Shown: piece by piece, positions 12,483 through 32,136 of the stretch | Layout: each line of letters starts with the position of its first letter | How positions within the stretch are numbered: position 1 is the first letter of the stretch | Notes under the pieces: generated by a model | What the model was told of the DNA's origin: nothing | The model's input: the letters and a program-made list of their open reading frames with translations, nothing else | Databases searched by the model: none | DNA from: Pegea sp. RAD2-039 | Lineage: Eukaryota; Chordata; Thaliacea; Salpida; Salpidae | Direction: 5' to 3' | Assembly (NCBI GenBank): GCA_034620365.1 | Contig: JAQGEQ010000116.1 | Location: 342,661 to 406,660, forward strand | DNA length: 64,000 nucleotides | Position numbers and translations under genes: made by a program

Positions 12483-15400
12483 ATGAAAATATGCAAATTT
12501 CTTCCGCAGAACCACGTGGCCACTTTGTTCGAGATGAACGTCGACACTTCGAAACCAAAATCGAATCTTCTGGAATCATCAGAACCCTTCCTTCTCGACT
12601 CTTCATCCGATCTTCAATCTTTTAATCCAATCTTCAATAAAGACTCCCCATTCAGGGACTTCCCCAGAACTGAAGATAGAAACTCACCAACAAATCGAAG
12701 CCAGCAACCGCGAAATCGCGATTTCGAAGCGAGCCCTCCCGCTATTTACCCCTCATATATCGAAACTAGTAACCCTTCACCCCATCACTCCCTAACGCCC
12801 CCTATCATCAACTGCAACGCGACTATTGTGACGTCACACAACGGTTTCACTTCGACCTCCAACAATCAGTTTTATCAGCAACGGGGAATTTCGAAATCAA
12901 GTACTTCAATTGAAGGCAGTAAAATCGCGTCAAATCGCGCCCCGCATAGAAACAACAACAATCGAAATGACTCCCTTGACAACCTAATTGCATCCACACC
13001 AAATGAGACTTCATTTGATAGTTATCCGTCAGCTTTCAAACCTCCAGATCCAACTTTACCGATTTATCAGCCTCAAAACTACCAGTCTTCGTATACTCAT
13101 CGACCAGCGCTGAATGGCGTTTATGGGGGGGATTCCCCTTCGGTGGTCAACGACTATGACAATTTTCGACGACCCTGTGACCCTGAAGGGCTTTATCCAG
13201 TGTCCACAGCTCATAGTGGGGTGTCTGTAGCTGCAAGGGCACGATCTAGTAGTTCTGGGATGGTTCAAGAGACAAGGAACAACTCAGAAGATGACCAACA
13301 CAATAAACGCGTCATTGTTCCCGCAGGTGATCGATTAGTAGAAGATGAGCAATTTGAACTTTTAAGAAGTTCAATTTCAAAATGAGTATTTTTAAAAGTT
13401 GAAATTTGATTTATTAAAAATCAGTTTTAGCGATTTGTGCCTCTTATCTAGCTCCCAAGATTTTACAAGATAAAATTTCCAAGTATTTGAGTTTCTGCAT
13501 CTTTTTAAAAGTCAAGTTTTTGGGACCCTTTAAACGAAAATAAAAGATCTTAAACTTTCAAATTAACTTCAGTCTGTTTCTTCTATAAAATCATCAAATA
13601 ATTTCCTCTAATATCAGATCTTTTTATCAACAAATTAGAAGTATTTAAGTACAAATACTCGAATACAACTAGGAAATTAACACAAACTGATTTTCTAGAC
13701 CCCCAAGTTTGGACTTTAAGAAATGTTTTAGAATGGGTCGAATGGACAATTACAGAGTATAGTTTAACTGGAGTAAATGTCAATGCTTTTGCTGATATTG
13801 ATGGAAAAGCTTTATGTGAAATGACGAAGAACGACTTTTACGCGATTACGACATCGAAAAACGCCGAAGTATTCATGAGTCATCTAAATTATCTACGATG
13901 TGAGTTTTCTTTTTATTTTAGATATTTTATTTTGAAATAGAAACAGTTGTCTTTTGGTTATCAGACACAAAAGTTATTTTAAAACGTTTTAAAATTTCGT
14001 GTCTGTCTCATATTGGAAAGTTACTAGTTTTATAAATCAAAGTTTTTTGATTATTTTCTAATTCAAACAACTTTTTTGTACTTTTTCCAAACTACCTAAA
14101 AGCTTTATTTAAAGTTATTAAAATAATTTATTCCAAGATTACTTCGAAAATAAGTATTTATGAAAAATTTTTTTATTGTATTAATTTTTAACCATTCAAA
14201 AACTTTTTAATTATATAATTTCTACAAATTATACAAAAGTTTTTGTTTTCTATCTTGAAATAACTTGAGTTGTGGCGTAACCAGTCTTTTTAGTTAGTCA
14301 TTAAAACGTCAGCAGAACTTTCAGTTCAAAGTTTAATAAAACTTTTTAAATTAAATATTTATCAGACAAATTGATAAAATTCATAATTTTATTTTTCTAT
14401 TTTCATTTATTTTCTGCTTCATCTTACAAATAAATCTTGTATTTACTGATTGAAGGTGTTGATGACTCGCTCACAAATCTTTTTTATTCTTCTTTAAAAA
14501 ACTTTAAAAATTTTTGTCACAAAATTTCAGTGAAAAAAATTAAAAGTAAAATTGTTCTGGAAATATTCTAAAAAAATTTTTGGAAACAGAAATATTGTAA
14601 AATTTTTTCGGAAAACATAGAAATATTCTAAAAAAAAATTTTGGAAACAGAAATATTGTAAAAAAATTTTCAGAAAACATAGAAATATTCTAAAAAAAAT
14701 TTTTGGAAACAGAAATATTGTAAAAAAATTTTCAGAAAACATAGAAATATTCTAAAAAAAATTTTTGGAAACATAAAAATATTGTAAAAAAAATTTTTTG
14801 GTAACATAGAAATATTCTAAAAAATTGTCAGAAAACATAGAAATACTCTAAAAAAATTTTTGGAAGCATAGAAATAATGTAAAAAATTTTTTGGAAACAT
14901 AAAAATATTGTAAAAAATTTTTTGGAAACATAAAAATATTGTAAAAAAATTTTTTTGGTAACATAGAAATAATGTAAAAAATCTTTTTTTTATTTAGAAA
15001 ATCTTTTATTTATTTTCAAAATTTCCTTTTAAACATCAATTTTCTTTCAAACTCAAATCTTCAATATTTTTTTCAACAAATTATCAGCAGTTGGTGGCCA
15101 AACTCGTCAACTCCCCAATCTTAGTTCAGATGACGTCGAAAACAACATCCCAGATGGTGGAGGCGCGTATCGCTATTCAGTGACGTCATCAGCGTCACAT
15201 TCCAGAGCTACGCACATGTATCCTGACGTCACGGGGCAAATTCGTTCGCGATCTATAGAACGTCCTTTTAATTCACCTGGAGGAACTTTTACACACTCCG
15301 TCGACGCGAAAGGTTAGTGTGACGTCATCACATCACGAACAGTTTCTTTGTGATGTCATTTGTTGATTGCACAAAAGCTCGAAATTTTTTTCTGTTGGAA

Positions 15401-17060
15401 GCCACTTTTGTGGCAACTAATCGATCTTTATTAGAAGAAGCGATTCTTTGAAAGACGCGAAGTGGTTGCCATGGCAATTTCTCCATCTTAATCCAGAAAT
15501 TATTTTTGTACTTTTTTGGAGTTTTTCCAATTTTGTGATAAACTTAGATTTTTTAAAGTTTTAAACAAAAAAAAAAGAATTTGTTGAAAGTTTTAAATTT
15601 TTTTTTAAATATTTTTTGTCAATGTTTTTTTACTTAAAATTTTTTAAGTTAAAATTCCAATTTGACAAAACCACAAAATATTTAGTTTTAATTTTCATTG
15701 AATTGATTCTTAAAAAGTACTTCATGTCAATTTGAGATTTCTAAATTTTTTATCTTTAAACGATTTTATTTGTTAATAACTTCAATAAGAAAAAAAATAT
15801 TTTATCTAAAAAACAATTTTACACAAACTATCTGGCAGTAAAAAAAAAGATTTAAAATTTACTTAAAAGAAACCTTGAAATATGAGCCACAAAACCACAA
15901 GCAAGGGACAATTTAGAAGCAAGTTAAAGGCAGTATTGAAAGTGTTGAGAAAATAATTAGATTAACTTAAGCCGTTGAGTTCAAACTTTGATTGTAAAAA
16001 CTTCACCATCAGCAACACCAAGCCAGTGACTGAAACCTAATAAATTCACTTTCGGTTCTAGGAAATCAACGCGTTGTATCCACTGTGTCCTCGCCTTCCG
16101 GACCAGTTGACCCATACGCGTTATTTGGACCGACCAGTGCTCGTCTAAGCAACCCTGGTAGTGGACAGATACAGCTGTGGCAGTTTTTATTGGAGCTTTT
16201 AAGTGATCCTTCAAACGCTTGTTGTATCACGTGGGAAGGAACAAATGGAGAATTCAAGATGGTTGACCCTGACGACGTTGCTAGGCGATGGGGAGAGAGA
16301 AAGAGTAAACCAAACATGAATTACGACAAATTAAGTCGAGCGCTTCGGTAATTTGCAATTGTTAGTTTTATATAATTCTAAAAACTTTGAAAAAAAAAAT
16401 AATTTCTTTAGATTTTTTGTTAAAATTTGTTTCAAAAATTTTATTTTTTTTTGGAAATTAGAATTTCTTGAAAAAGCCATTTTTGTAAATTAGATTAGAA
16501 GACTATCATTTGAAAAATAAAAATTATTGAATTTACTGAAGTTAATAAACTAAAAAATATAAATATAGAATAAGTAATTAACGAAACAAAATTTAAATAA
16601 TTTTTTCAAAACATCTAATTTAAATTTAATCTAAAAATAAAACTTTTTTTTCATCAGATACTACTACGACAAGAACATCATGACGAAAGTTCATGGTAAG
16701 CGATATGCTTACAAATTCGACTTTCAAGGGCTTGCTGCATCGTTACAACCTCAACCAGAACAAACAGCTTATACATTTGGGGCTGATTATAAACATGGTA
16801 TTTATAGACCTGACTTACACTTCAGCCCCCATCCACCTTATGGGCCAATACGTCATACGTCTCCTGGATATCATATGGGTCATCAAAAGCACCCCAGTGC
16901 GTTTGTGACGTCATCAACACGGTCGCCTTCGTATTCAGTTCAACAAACAGCTGCTGCTGCAGCTCAATATGCTTGGAGACCCGATTTGGGGGCATATTCT
17001 GGGGTCCCAGCCCTTCCAGCTTCTAATCAAACCCTTCCGGCGACTTCATTTTATAATTAG
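12483..17060 (+). CDS. ERG: ERG/FLI-type ETS transcription factor
   Basis: Five coding exons: 12483-13326, 13699-13899, 15091-15312, 16062-16347 and 16658-17060. They total 1956 nt (651 aa) with agreeing phases. ETS factors bind GGAA/T core DNA. Exon 1 is a long, Ser/Asn/Pro-rich, probably disordered N-terminus ending NKRVIVPA, exactly the ERG lead-in to the Pointed domain. Exon 2 is the PNT/SAM domain ([18 protein letters not shown]). Exon 4 opens with [20 protein letters not shown] and the first ETS helices ([11 protein letters not shown]). The recognition helix spans the exon 4/5 junction ([15 protein letters not shown]), followed by [13 protein letters not shown]. The PNT, ETS and VIVPA signatures place it in the ERG/FLI1/FEV group; I cannot separate ERG from FLI1. 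The frame is open upstream of 12483 without an ATG; ATG 12534 is an alternative start. Any 5' UTR exon is unseen. Confidence 0.97.
14527..14990. repeat. 31-34 bp degenerate tandem repeat in ETS intron 2
   Basis: About 14 copies of a unit built from GAAATATTCTAAAAAAATTT then TTGGAAACATA, drifting into GAAATATTGT variants. It lies between the PNT exon and the exon starting at 15091. The core TTTTTGGAAACA recurs in each unit. No coding potential. Confidence 0.85.
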
Positions 17061-19478
17061 TAAAGTCTCACGTGGATTTCTTGTGTTTGAGGCGCACTTT
17101 TTTTGCACATTTTGAACTTCTAGGCACTGTTACCCTTTGGAAGACGTGTGCCTCATAATCTGCGGTTCATTTGTGACATCATCGACGCTATTGTGCGATG
17201 TTTGTGTGATTATTATTCAGAAATAGTTTTGTGTTTGTTTATAAATGTATTTCAGCGCTGTTTAGGTGCTGGAAAATCTGTCCTTTTTCAACTTTGGATT
17301 TGTAGCTTGGAAACTTCACTAAATTTGAAACTATTTTTTAAGGTGCTTCCATCTTTTCGATAAAATCGAATTCCAACAAAACTAAAACTTTTAATCCAAA
17401 GCTTTTTTAAACTCTCTTGTTTCTTATTTTAAACAAAAAAGTGTTTTTTGAACGTTTCAATGCCAAACATTTAGATTGTTATTTGAAGACTTTGATAAAT
17501 TTATTTATGGATTTATTTTCAAACTTGTAAACTTCAGAAAACTTCTCTGTTCTTCTTCATGAGGTACTTTTAAGTAAACAGAGTTGTAAGCGCGTGTCTT
17601 TCTGACGTTGGCAGAACATTTGTTGAATAAAAATAATTTTAATTTTAACATCGACGATTATTCAGAATTTAGCAAGATGAAAAATATTTTAAGTTTGAGG
17701 TTTTTTCAAAGATTCATTTCTAAACCAAAATTAGTTTCTAATTTACAGATATTTCAATTTCTAGCTGAAGTTGATAAAGTAGATTTTTACTACTACCACT
17801 ACTAGGGTAGCTACTAGAGGCAGTAATCTTTTATAAGCATCTTCAACAAGCAAGTATTATATTTTTACAAATCAAGGTGCTACATACTTTTTTAATTTAA
17901 ACAAATTGATATTTAGAAACAATTTAAATGGACACCCGATTATTTGAAGTTTCTAGTTGTTCATGTAATCAGCTGTTTTACTTCTGGTTAAGAATTTATT
18001 AAAATAACCAAAGTGGCTTTCTGTTAAATTGGATTGAAATCAGGCTGTTTAAGCTACAAATACAAGTTTTTATTCAAAAGCAGTTGACAGATTTTATTAT
18101 TAAATCGTTAAGACTTGCTTGCCTTCACTAACTTGTATCTTAAGATGTATGTTTTTAATATTAATTTATTTACTCGCTTGGTAACTCACTACAATATTTA
18201 ATTTATAGTAGCCATGTTTGAAATCAATTTAGCATCTTGACTTACAAAAACTCCTCGGCGATAACATCAATCAAAAAAACTTGTGTTTGGTGGTCTAAGG
18301 TGTTTATAAGCGAGTTTCTAGTAACTGCTTTGATCGAATATTTTGTAGGAAACTGAGTAATAAGAAGCCAGATAATCTCTTTTCAATTTCAGAAGATGAC
18401 TTGAATCAAAGTCTACGCCGGAAATGAGTTTAAACACTCAAAAAAAATGAAATTTGTTAAAAGTATCTATAATTGAATTGAAAATATAATTCAGATATTT
18501 TATATGTTTCATGAATAAAAACACTTTCAATAGAATTGAAATTTTCTAATAATTTATTTCTAGTTTCAAGATAACTTTAAATTTCATTATTCAAAAGAAT
18601 ATTTGTTTTTTGTAGAGATTTTTACTAAATTTCAAAAAATAAAAATTAAATAACAAAATATTAATTAAATTCTATCAGCAAATCTACTAGAAAACCTAAA
18701 TCTAATAAAGTCCAAATTGGACTTTGACCTAGAAAGCTCCTCATCCAATAAAAACAAACTGCTGGCAGATCTTAAAATAAAATTCTGTAGTTTTTGAACC
18801 CAAGGAAGCTTTTTTAAACCGATTTCTGCCAAGAGTTCTGTTTACTCGTGATTTTACTTTATTTATTACTCTTGTTGTGATATTACTGAATTTGTTGCTA
18901 GTTGAAAATTGAAACTATCAAAACTGTTTCTACTTTATAAATGTTTCTATTATTTAAAACAAAAGGTTTTGATTTCTTTTTTTTGTATAAAGTATTTTAG
19001 AATATTATTCTAATAACATCTGAAACACAAAATTGAACAAATTCTGGAAAATATGAAAACTGCTGGTAACAGTAAAAAGAAAAACAATGTGGGAGTTATT
19101 AGAATTTTAGTTTAAATGTTTGATAGTTTAATCCAAAATGTAAAATATATAAAAAGATTAAACTATTAAGATAAATTAAACAAAGAATTTTCTTTTCAAA
19201 TAAACTTAAAAGTTTAATTAAAAAACAAAAAGAACAAAACCAACTTTAACAAATCTCATAACAACTTACAAGAAAAAACAACAAAGAAAAAGTTTCCTTA
19301 AAAACACTTCCGGTTCGATGACGTCATAGAAATGCCATTTACGTCAATTGTACTCTGTACATGTCAAACACGTGATGTGATGACGCGTCTACTGAAGGTA
19401 GGCATGTGAGGGAGTTAAAAATAAGAACAAGAAATTGAAAAAGTCTGTAGGATTCCTTTAAATCTCTCTACTCCAGTT
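17061..19478. other. ETS 3' flank and spacer
   Basis: Probably includes the ETS 3' UTR, since the first ~500 bp are less AT-rich. I recognise no gene. A few TGACGTCA-like words occur at the right end (19319, and TGATGACGCG at 19378). Confidence 0.4.
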
Positions 19479-19690
19479 GTCTGCGGAGTAGAGAGCGCCA
19501 TGGATATCTTCCCAGTTGCTAGTATTGATGTTGAGCGATTTCATATCGCGCTTGTATCTTTAAAACAGGAACAGCTGATGTTGCGTTTAGATAGCTCCTC
19601 GTATATCAGATGTTAACGTGTCTGATCCAGCAAAACCTGTACTTGATGCTAAGTTGTTGTAGTGAAGTCAGTGCTTTGTAGGTTTGCATG
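19479..19690 (-). mobile_element. LINE reverse-transcriptase fragment (short, decayed)
   Basis: About 200 bp matching the LINE remnant at 37868-38100 base for base over long stretches (TGTCTGCGGAGTAGAGAGCG, then TATTGATGTTGAGCGATTTC and CAGCTGATGTTGCGTTTA) with internal deletions. In the longer copy the minus strand encodes the end of a non-LTR retrotransposon ORF2. It sits directly upstream of the truncated WDR43 copy. Confidence 0.8.
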
Positions 19691-19934
19691 CATCTGATGA
19701 TTTTTAAAAGTTCTTGTTCACTTCAAAACAAAATATCTAATCTAGTAATTTGTTTCTCAATTTTTAAGTTTAGGAAATTCATTTTCAGTATTAGAATCGA
19801 ACATATAGTAACTCCATCCATGAAAGTTATTAAAGAACTATTTTTATAGACAAATGTGATCAGTTTAAATCCTGTAGTCTTTGAAAGAAGTTGATGTATG
19901 AAAGATTTTAATAAATCTGCAAAATCCTTTTAAG

Positions 19935-21002
19935 ACGAAACTCTACAAAAGTGATCTGCGTTGTTGATGAGGAAGCTGACGTCATCAAAATCGTCGCCGC
20001 GCGCTTCGATCAAGATAACAAGATACAGATTGTCTACGGAAGCGAGTTGAGATATGGTTTTGATCACGTGGTTAGTTGCGGAATATGCAAATTAGCCGCA
20101 AGTGTTAATCTTGTTGTGATTAGGATCTGAGTCTTCATCCAGATCCGGAGGTTTGTGTGATCCGACAGAATCCTTTGAAGATGAAGATCGTTCAGGAAAC
20201 AGATAATGATAAAGTGAGGAGTCCACGCCAACAATTGAGGTGGTAATCGATGTTGTTGTAGATTCGACGACCAGTAACTACTGGCAACGTGAAGTCGGTT
20301 GTACCTGGCCAAACAAATCATTCAGTTTCGATGACCAAGAAAAGAAGAGTCGAGAATAATCCTGAAATTGTGAGTTGTGTCTTCATCTTTAAAAAGATCT
20401 TTAACTAATCCTTTGATGCAGATGTCGATGGAAGAGAAGTTGGCTTCGATTAGTGTCGAGAAGAAAGAAGATCCTCAGATAAAAGCTGACTCTTTAGCAA
20501 TCCTTCTCTCACAGGGATTACAGAGCAAAGATTCTGGGATCTTGAACGTCAGTTTTGAGACTCGATATTCAAACTTTCAAATCGATTTCGTTTACAGCAA
20601 GTCCTTCAACACGGGAACCTTGATCTGATTGAAAAGACTGTCGCCCAGTTGAAGATACCTTCCATAATACCTCTAATTGAAGTCCTGTCTGAAAGGATTC
20701 AAGTTGGTCCTGACAAGTAAGTCTTCATCTTGTGATGTCATCACAACTTCTCGACACTTAATCTTTGACAGAGCGCTGATATTTGTGAAATGGTTACGAA
20801 GTCACCTGACGTATCACGCTGCTTTCTTGATGGCTGTAAGTTCACAAATAAATCTTCAATCAAATTCTGATTCCTATTTCATCTGTAGCATCCTGATATC
20901 GGCTCCATTTTATCTGATCTCTTTCAATTTATGACTGTCAGAACAAGTTCTCACTACCAACTATCTCGTCTCGAAGATACCTTCCATAATACCTCTAATT
21001 GA
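19935..21002 (+). CDS. WDR43: WDR43/Utp5-like C-terminal half, 5'-truncated gene copy
   Basis: Seven exons with GT-AG borders and one continuous frame: 19935-20070, 20124-20213, 20262-20369, 20422-20547, 20598-20716, 20772-20835 and 20889-21002 (about 251 codons). WDR43 (yeast Utp5) is part of the t-UTP/SSU processome that acts on 18S pre-rRNA. The order of segments matches the family after its WD40 propeller: a KIVAARFDQDNKIQIVYGS block, a VVPGQTNH block, a MEEKLASI...DSLAILLSQGLQ block, and the Utp12 domain with IPSIIPLIEVLSERIQ and FVKWLRSHLTYHAAFL. The WD40 half is missing, a LINE scrap lies just upstream, and no start ATG is evident. The C-terminus ends early, inside a repeated segment. 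It is either the 3' half of a gene whose 5' part lies far upstream, or a partial duplicate. Retained introns rule out an mRNA-derived copy. Confidence 0.75.
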
Positions 21003-21031
21003 AGAGGATTCAAGTCGGTCGCGACAAGATA
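20976..21031 (+). repeat. Partial tandem duplication of WDR43 exon 5
   Basis: The words GAAGATACCTTCCATAATAC and CTCTAATTGAAG...AGGATTCAAGT, which belong to exon 5 (20652-20705), recur here with an 11-bp internal deletion. The copy falls at the end of the last exon, where it supplies the premature stop (TGA at 21000). Confidence 0.85.
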
Positions 21032-24000
21032 AAAAAATTAGAAAGTATCTTTTTAATCTTTTTGAACTTTAATTTTCTTCAAAAATTTCGGTTATAGTAA
21101 AATTTTTGAAATATATTCATTTCTTTATTTTCATCTTTTTCAAAAATAAAACGTTTTTAAAGTTTGAATTATTACCAATCTATAATTAGATTATAGACAG
21201 TTTTCACTAACTAATTATTACTAATAGATAATGCCGTGTGCAGCTTTAAAGTTTTAGAAAGTTGATTAATAACTAAGTAATAAAATTTGTAATTAATTTT
21301 CTTATTTCTTTGTAAGTTACAAAATATTCAAAAAAATTTTTCAGAAGTTTTTCTCTAATAAAAATAATTATCAGATTTTGATAAAAAAAATTGTAATAAA
21401 TAAATATTTTATTATTATTTATGCTTGTTTATGTTTATTGTAAAATTAAAAAACTAAATTATAGGAAAATATGTTTGGAAAATAACTTTGAAGATAATTG
21501 TTAAAAACATGTTTTTAAAATTATTATCTTTTATGTTTTGAAATTGACAACAAATTTTGAAATAAATTGGAACAAAATTTTCAGTTTAATTTGACTATAG
21601 TTGAAAATTTTAAATAAAATTGTTTAGTTTGATAAATTTCAAGTTAAATATAAAAGTTAGATTATCAAAAATTAATAACAGATTTTATTGTAAAAATCTA
21701 TTATTTCTAATTATTCAAAAAGTGTTTTGTTATTAAAACAAATTACTGTTTTAAATCAAACTGTTTATTAAAAAATTGAGTTTGTTTAAATCAATAAAAA
21801 AGTTTAATTATAATCTAAAAAAGTTTAATGAATTTACTGAAACAGATTTTTAAAAAATGAGAAAAATTTAGAAGCATTTTAAAGTAACAAACCAGAATAA
21901 TCTGCTAAAAATATTTTTAAACATTTTATTTAAAGTTTTGAGATTAAGTAATTCTTGATTGAAAAGTTTGTCTTTTAAACAAATTGAACAAAAATAAAAC
22001 GAACATTCAAGAGTTCTATCAGCACCTTTTGATTACTTATCAAAAACATTAGATTGTTGTAATCTTTTATAAGATCAATTTGATAAAACTGTTTAATTGA
22101 ATTATTTATCTAATGATATTTTAGAAAGTTTTGATTTTTGGCAAAATATTCCCAATTAAAAAATGTTTTTCAACAAATTGTTTTTTTTCTGAAAAAATAT
22201 TTGGAAACATGACTATAAATATTTTTGTAAAAATTTACAAAACAAAAGTAATGTCTTTGAAAAAAAAACTTTCTTTTATAATTACTTTGAAGAAATATCA
22301 AAATATTTTATACTAAATATTAACTGTCATTTACTAAAAAAACATTTTTGAAAATTCATCAAATATAGAAAAGTTTGAAAATCGATTATATAGTTGATAA
22401 TTTGTTTATACTTCAAAATGTCGAAAAAAAATTAATAAAATTTAATTGAAAATCTTGATTTTTTGCTTTTCAATTCAAACTGATTATAAAATTTGTTCTG
22501 ATAAATTATATGATTAAAAATTCTTAGAAATAAATTTATTAATTTGAAAATATAAAATTTTGATATATGTTTTTGTTGTAAAGTTAGTTTTGACTAAAAA
22601 AAAGTTTTGCTTAAGATGAAAATTAGGATTTTTAGCTGTAAATTATTTGTAATATTATTTTATAAAAGTAATATAAAATTATACATTACATATATTGTAA
22701 CTTGTATTATAAATTACTTGTAATTTAGTTAAATAGCTAAAACGGAAATTTCAAACTTTAAAAATTAAATTTGTCAAATATGAAGTTCTATAAATTATTT
22801 ATTTAGTAAAATTATTTTAAGATTATTTTTTTAGAATTTAAATTAGTAAAGTATGAATATATATCGTTGTTTATCTAAAAACAACAATTTTAATAAAAGA
22901 AACAAGAATATTTGTAACCATAAGTAGTAAACAATATTTTGTAAGATTTGTAATATCAATTAGTAAATAACAATTATTACGAATATTATTTCAAATACTT
23001 TCAAATCAGAAATTTAATTAAACAACAATTAACATGAGTTTGGCCCACACAGAAAAACAACTTAAAAAATCGTACCAAAAAACCATATATCTTCATTTAA
23101 CTAAAAATATTTTAATTGATTATCAAATTATTTTGAAATTAAAACAAAACCAAAAAGTTCAAAGCAGTTATTTTTGTAGTTTAAAAACATTTTTTTTATT
23201 AAAAATATTTCGTTCTGTTTTGGTCCAATCACAGCAAATAAAAACTATTTTGAAAATGTTTCAAACTTTCATTTATTCCCAGAATACCACCTAACAGTTG
23301 AAAAATTATTTTCAATTCAAATATTTTAAATAAAAAAAAGATAAACTTTATGTTTAAATAATTTTAACATTGTAGCAGACAAATTATAAAAATTTTACTA
23401 TTTAGAAATTATTAAAAACATTTTTATTAAAAATTAATTTAAACTTTTAATAAAACTGTAAAGTTTTTAAGAAAACTTTGAATTTTATTAACAAATATAA
23501 GGTTAGTGTTTATTTAAAACTTTTAAATTGATTATCATAAATGAACGATTTATAAGTAGACATGATGGCGTCATATACAACTAGAGGATTGTTAGTAAAA
23601 CTGGTTTACGTGTAGCAATGTGATCATCAAACAATCATCATCAATTCATTTCATTTCTGATGACGTTTCGTTTGTGTGTTATTGAAAGCAAATGAAACAA
23701 TCAAGTTTTTTAGCAATACAAATCTATTTTTTGTAATTATTGAATAAGACAAGTTTTTATTGACTTGCATTGTTGGTTGAATTTTAAAAATATTTTGTAA
23801 ACCAAAGTTTTAGGTAAGTCACCAAACCCAATTAATTGGTAATTACAAAATATTTGGAAAATTTACATTTGGTTTTATAAATTATGAAATTTAATTAAAA
23901 GTCGAAGACAGAAAAGTTGTAGCTAATAGTTAAAACAACAGATTCTGTTACATCTTACTTAAAAGTTTTTTTAAAGTTCTTTTAATGTCAAATAAATGAC

Positions 24001-26412
24001 GTATCAGAAGATGATATGACAAATATAAGATTATTACTCATATTTCTACAGGTAAACATGTTGTTTAGAAAATACAAAAATAATTCTATCTTTCATAGAA
24101 AAAGGTTTTTATAAATTGAAGCCATCTAAAATCTCATTATTCTTTGTTTATCAGCAACATAGAAAGTAACATCACTAATTTGTTTCATTCAGAAAATGCA
24201 AATTAGTTGACATTATTTCACTATATTTAGTCAAACTAGTGAATGTAGTTTGATTACGATATAAGATAAACTTAAAGTTTCATCAATCATGTTGGTATTA
24301 GCTCAGATGTTTGAGATAATTTGTAAATTAAATACTAGTTAGTAATTGATGTTGAACCACAGAATTTTTAAACTTCGAATTTTATGTCTTTTAGACTTGG
24401 TTACAATATACACAAAAGTTGGCAGATATAAAAAAAGAATTTGATTTGTTTATTTATTAAATAGTTAATGAATATAAAATATTATTTCTTTTTATTGGAT
24501 TTAATCAATATTCTTCACTTAGTACTTATTTAATAAGTTTATAAAATCGACAAAAATGCTTGGTGTTGAAATTGATAAATAAATATTATTAAATAGTTTT
24601 TATAAACATAAAATGCATAATTAGTGATTTTTTATGTATATTATTTAAAAGTAAATATACAGTGGTAATAAACTTATCTAAAATATTATAAATAGTTTAT
24701 CTTATTTTCAGACTTTTTAGGAAGATAACTTTTCAACTTTCATCTTTTATAATGAAACTTTTGAACTTTATTAAAAAGAAGTAATTAGATTTTTTTAGAA
24801 TTTTTTAACTGAAATATAAATTTTTCAGAGCAAATCAAGCGTAAACTGGTCTCTAATATTTACTAGAAATTTACTATATAAAGAAACGTATTTAAGATAT
24901 TATCGTCATGATGACATTAAATAGTTTTTCACAGAAATTTTTTTATTCATAAGTGTAGTTATGATGCTTTTAATGTTGTTTCTTTGTCTTTAATACTGAC
25001 TAAATTTTTTGTGTGATTAATTAAAAGTTCATTTATTAATTTAATTGATTCAGTATTAAACTAAAATTATGTCAGTTAATATAATATTTAGTCTGAATAA
25101 ATACATCCATTCCTTTTCATTTATTGATTTGTAAATTTATTTTTAGTAACGTTTTTAACTAAAGTTACAGATACAGCTTCAAGTTTATATTTTTAAAAAT
25201 TCTAAACCTTTCGAAATTTTACTTTTCAAATGTTTTTAACTTTGCTTGAATCTTATCAAAACAAAATTTATGAATCATTTACTAGACTTGTTTATGTATA
25301 GGTGTAAGCTACTAGCTCAGTTTATTTTTGTATTTTAAATCGTTTAATTAACTTCATAATTTTTCTTTAGCTTCAGTATAAGACTTTTAAATATTTAATT
25401 TAAACTAAAATGATTTAAAGTTGAGTTTTTATAAAATTTAAATAACTGATTTTTTAAACCAAGTTTTTGTTATTTTTGAGATTTAGTATTTACAGGTCAG
25501 GCAAATATTTCAAACTTTTGTTTACAATCTTCAATTAATGTTGTTGTTTATAATAAAGAAAGTTTTTAGTTCCAAATAAGAATTATGTAGAAAATATTTG
25601 AACTATTTTTACTTTAATGATGAATTTTATCAGACTTTTCTATATTTATTATTTCTATTTAAATAGCTTAATATTTATCAATATTTTTGTTAAGTTCTAT
25701 TTTCAAACTTTATATATATCACTTTTAAAATTCATTAAATAACTTTTATGCAAGTTAAATCAAACATTACTTCAATTATTATGAAGAAATAGAATCTGAA
25801 TTTGATGTATTTATTTATTTATGAATATATTTTCATATATTTGAAAAAAACTTTATCTTTTATATTATTGTTTTTTTATATATTTTTTCTTTATAAAACT
25901 AAAAACAAATATAAATATAACTTTTATAAGCTATATAAGAAGTTCAATGTTATATCTAATCATATATTATCAACAATATCTTATAAGTTTTCAAAAATGC
26001 TTTACTGAAACCAATTGACAGTTCAGTTTATTTTTATACTTTTAAAAATAGTAGCATTTAAATATTCATTTAAATTTTCAAACTGTTTCAGAGACAGGAG
26101 ATGTATTTTTATGAGTCACTATATTTTGTTTTGTAGACAAGAACAATTTCAGTTTGTTTTTTTTTTAGTTTGTTGATTGTCGAGTAATCAGTTGTAGATT
26201 TTTGTTTTTTTGTTTGTTTGTTGGTTTAAAAGTTCTGAATATTTTTTTTCAAAACTTTTTATACTTAACCTTTTATAACTTTTAATTTTTAATAAATTAA
26301 AGTTTTTATAAACTAATATTTCAAATATTTTCACCACTTTAATCAACCAATTGTTATTTTTGACAAATTTTTAGACATTTTTAAGAACGTCATAAAATTG
26401 ATAAATTTAGAA
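21003..26412. other. AT-rich desert
   Basis: About 5.4 kb of strongly AT-biased DNA with no gene I can support. Short open frames (22131-22316, 23034-23294, 25802-26008) are Lys/Phe/Ile/Asn-rich noise. TGACGTCA is essentially missing; only near-matches occur (23570, 23660, 23998). The last few hundred bases should contain the AKT promoter and 5' UTR. Confidence 0.5.

Positions 26413-32136
<5,724 letters not shown>

Noticed and set aside
16066-16317. Minus-strand ORFs over the ETS domain
   Set aside because: Shadows of exon 4, whose plus-strand frame is an unmistakable ETS domain.
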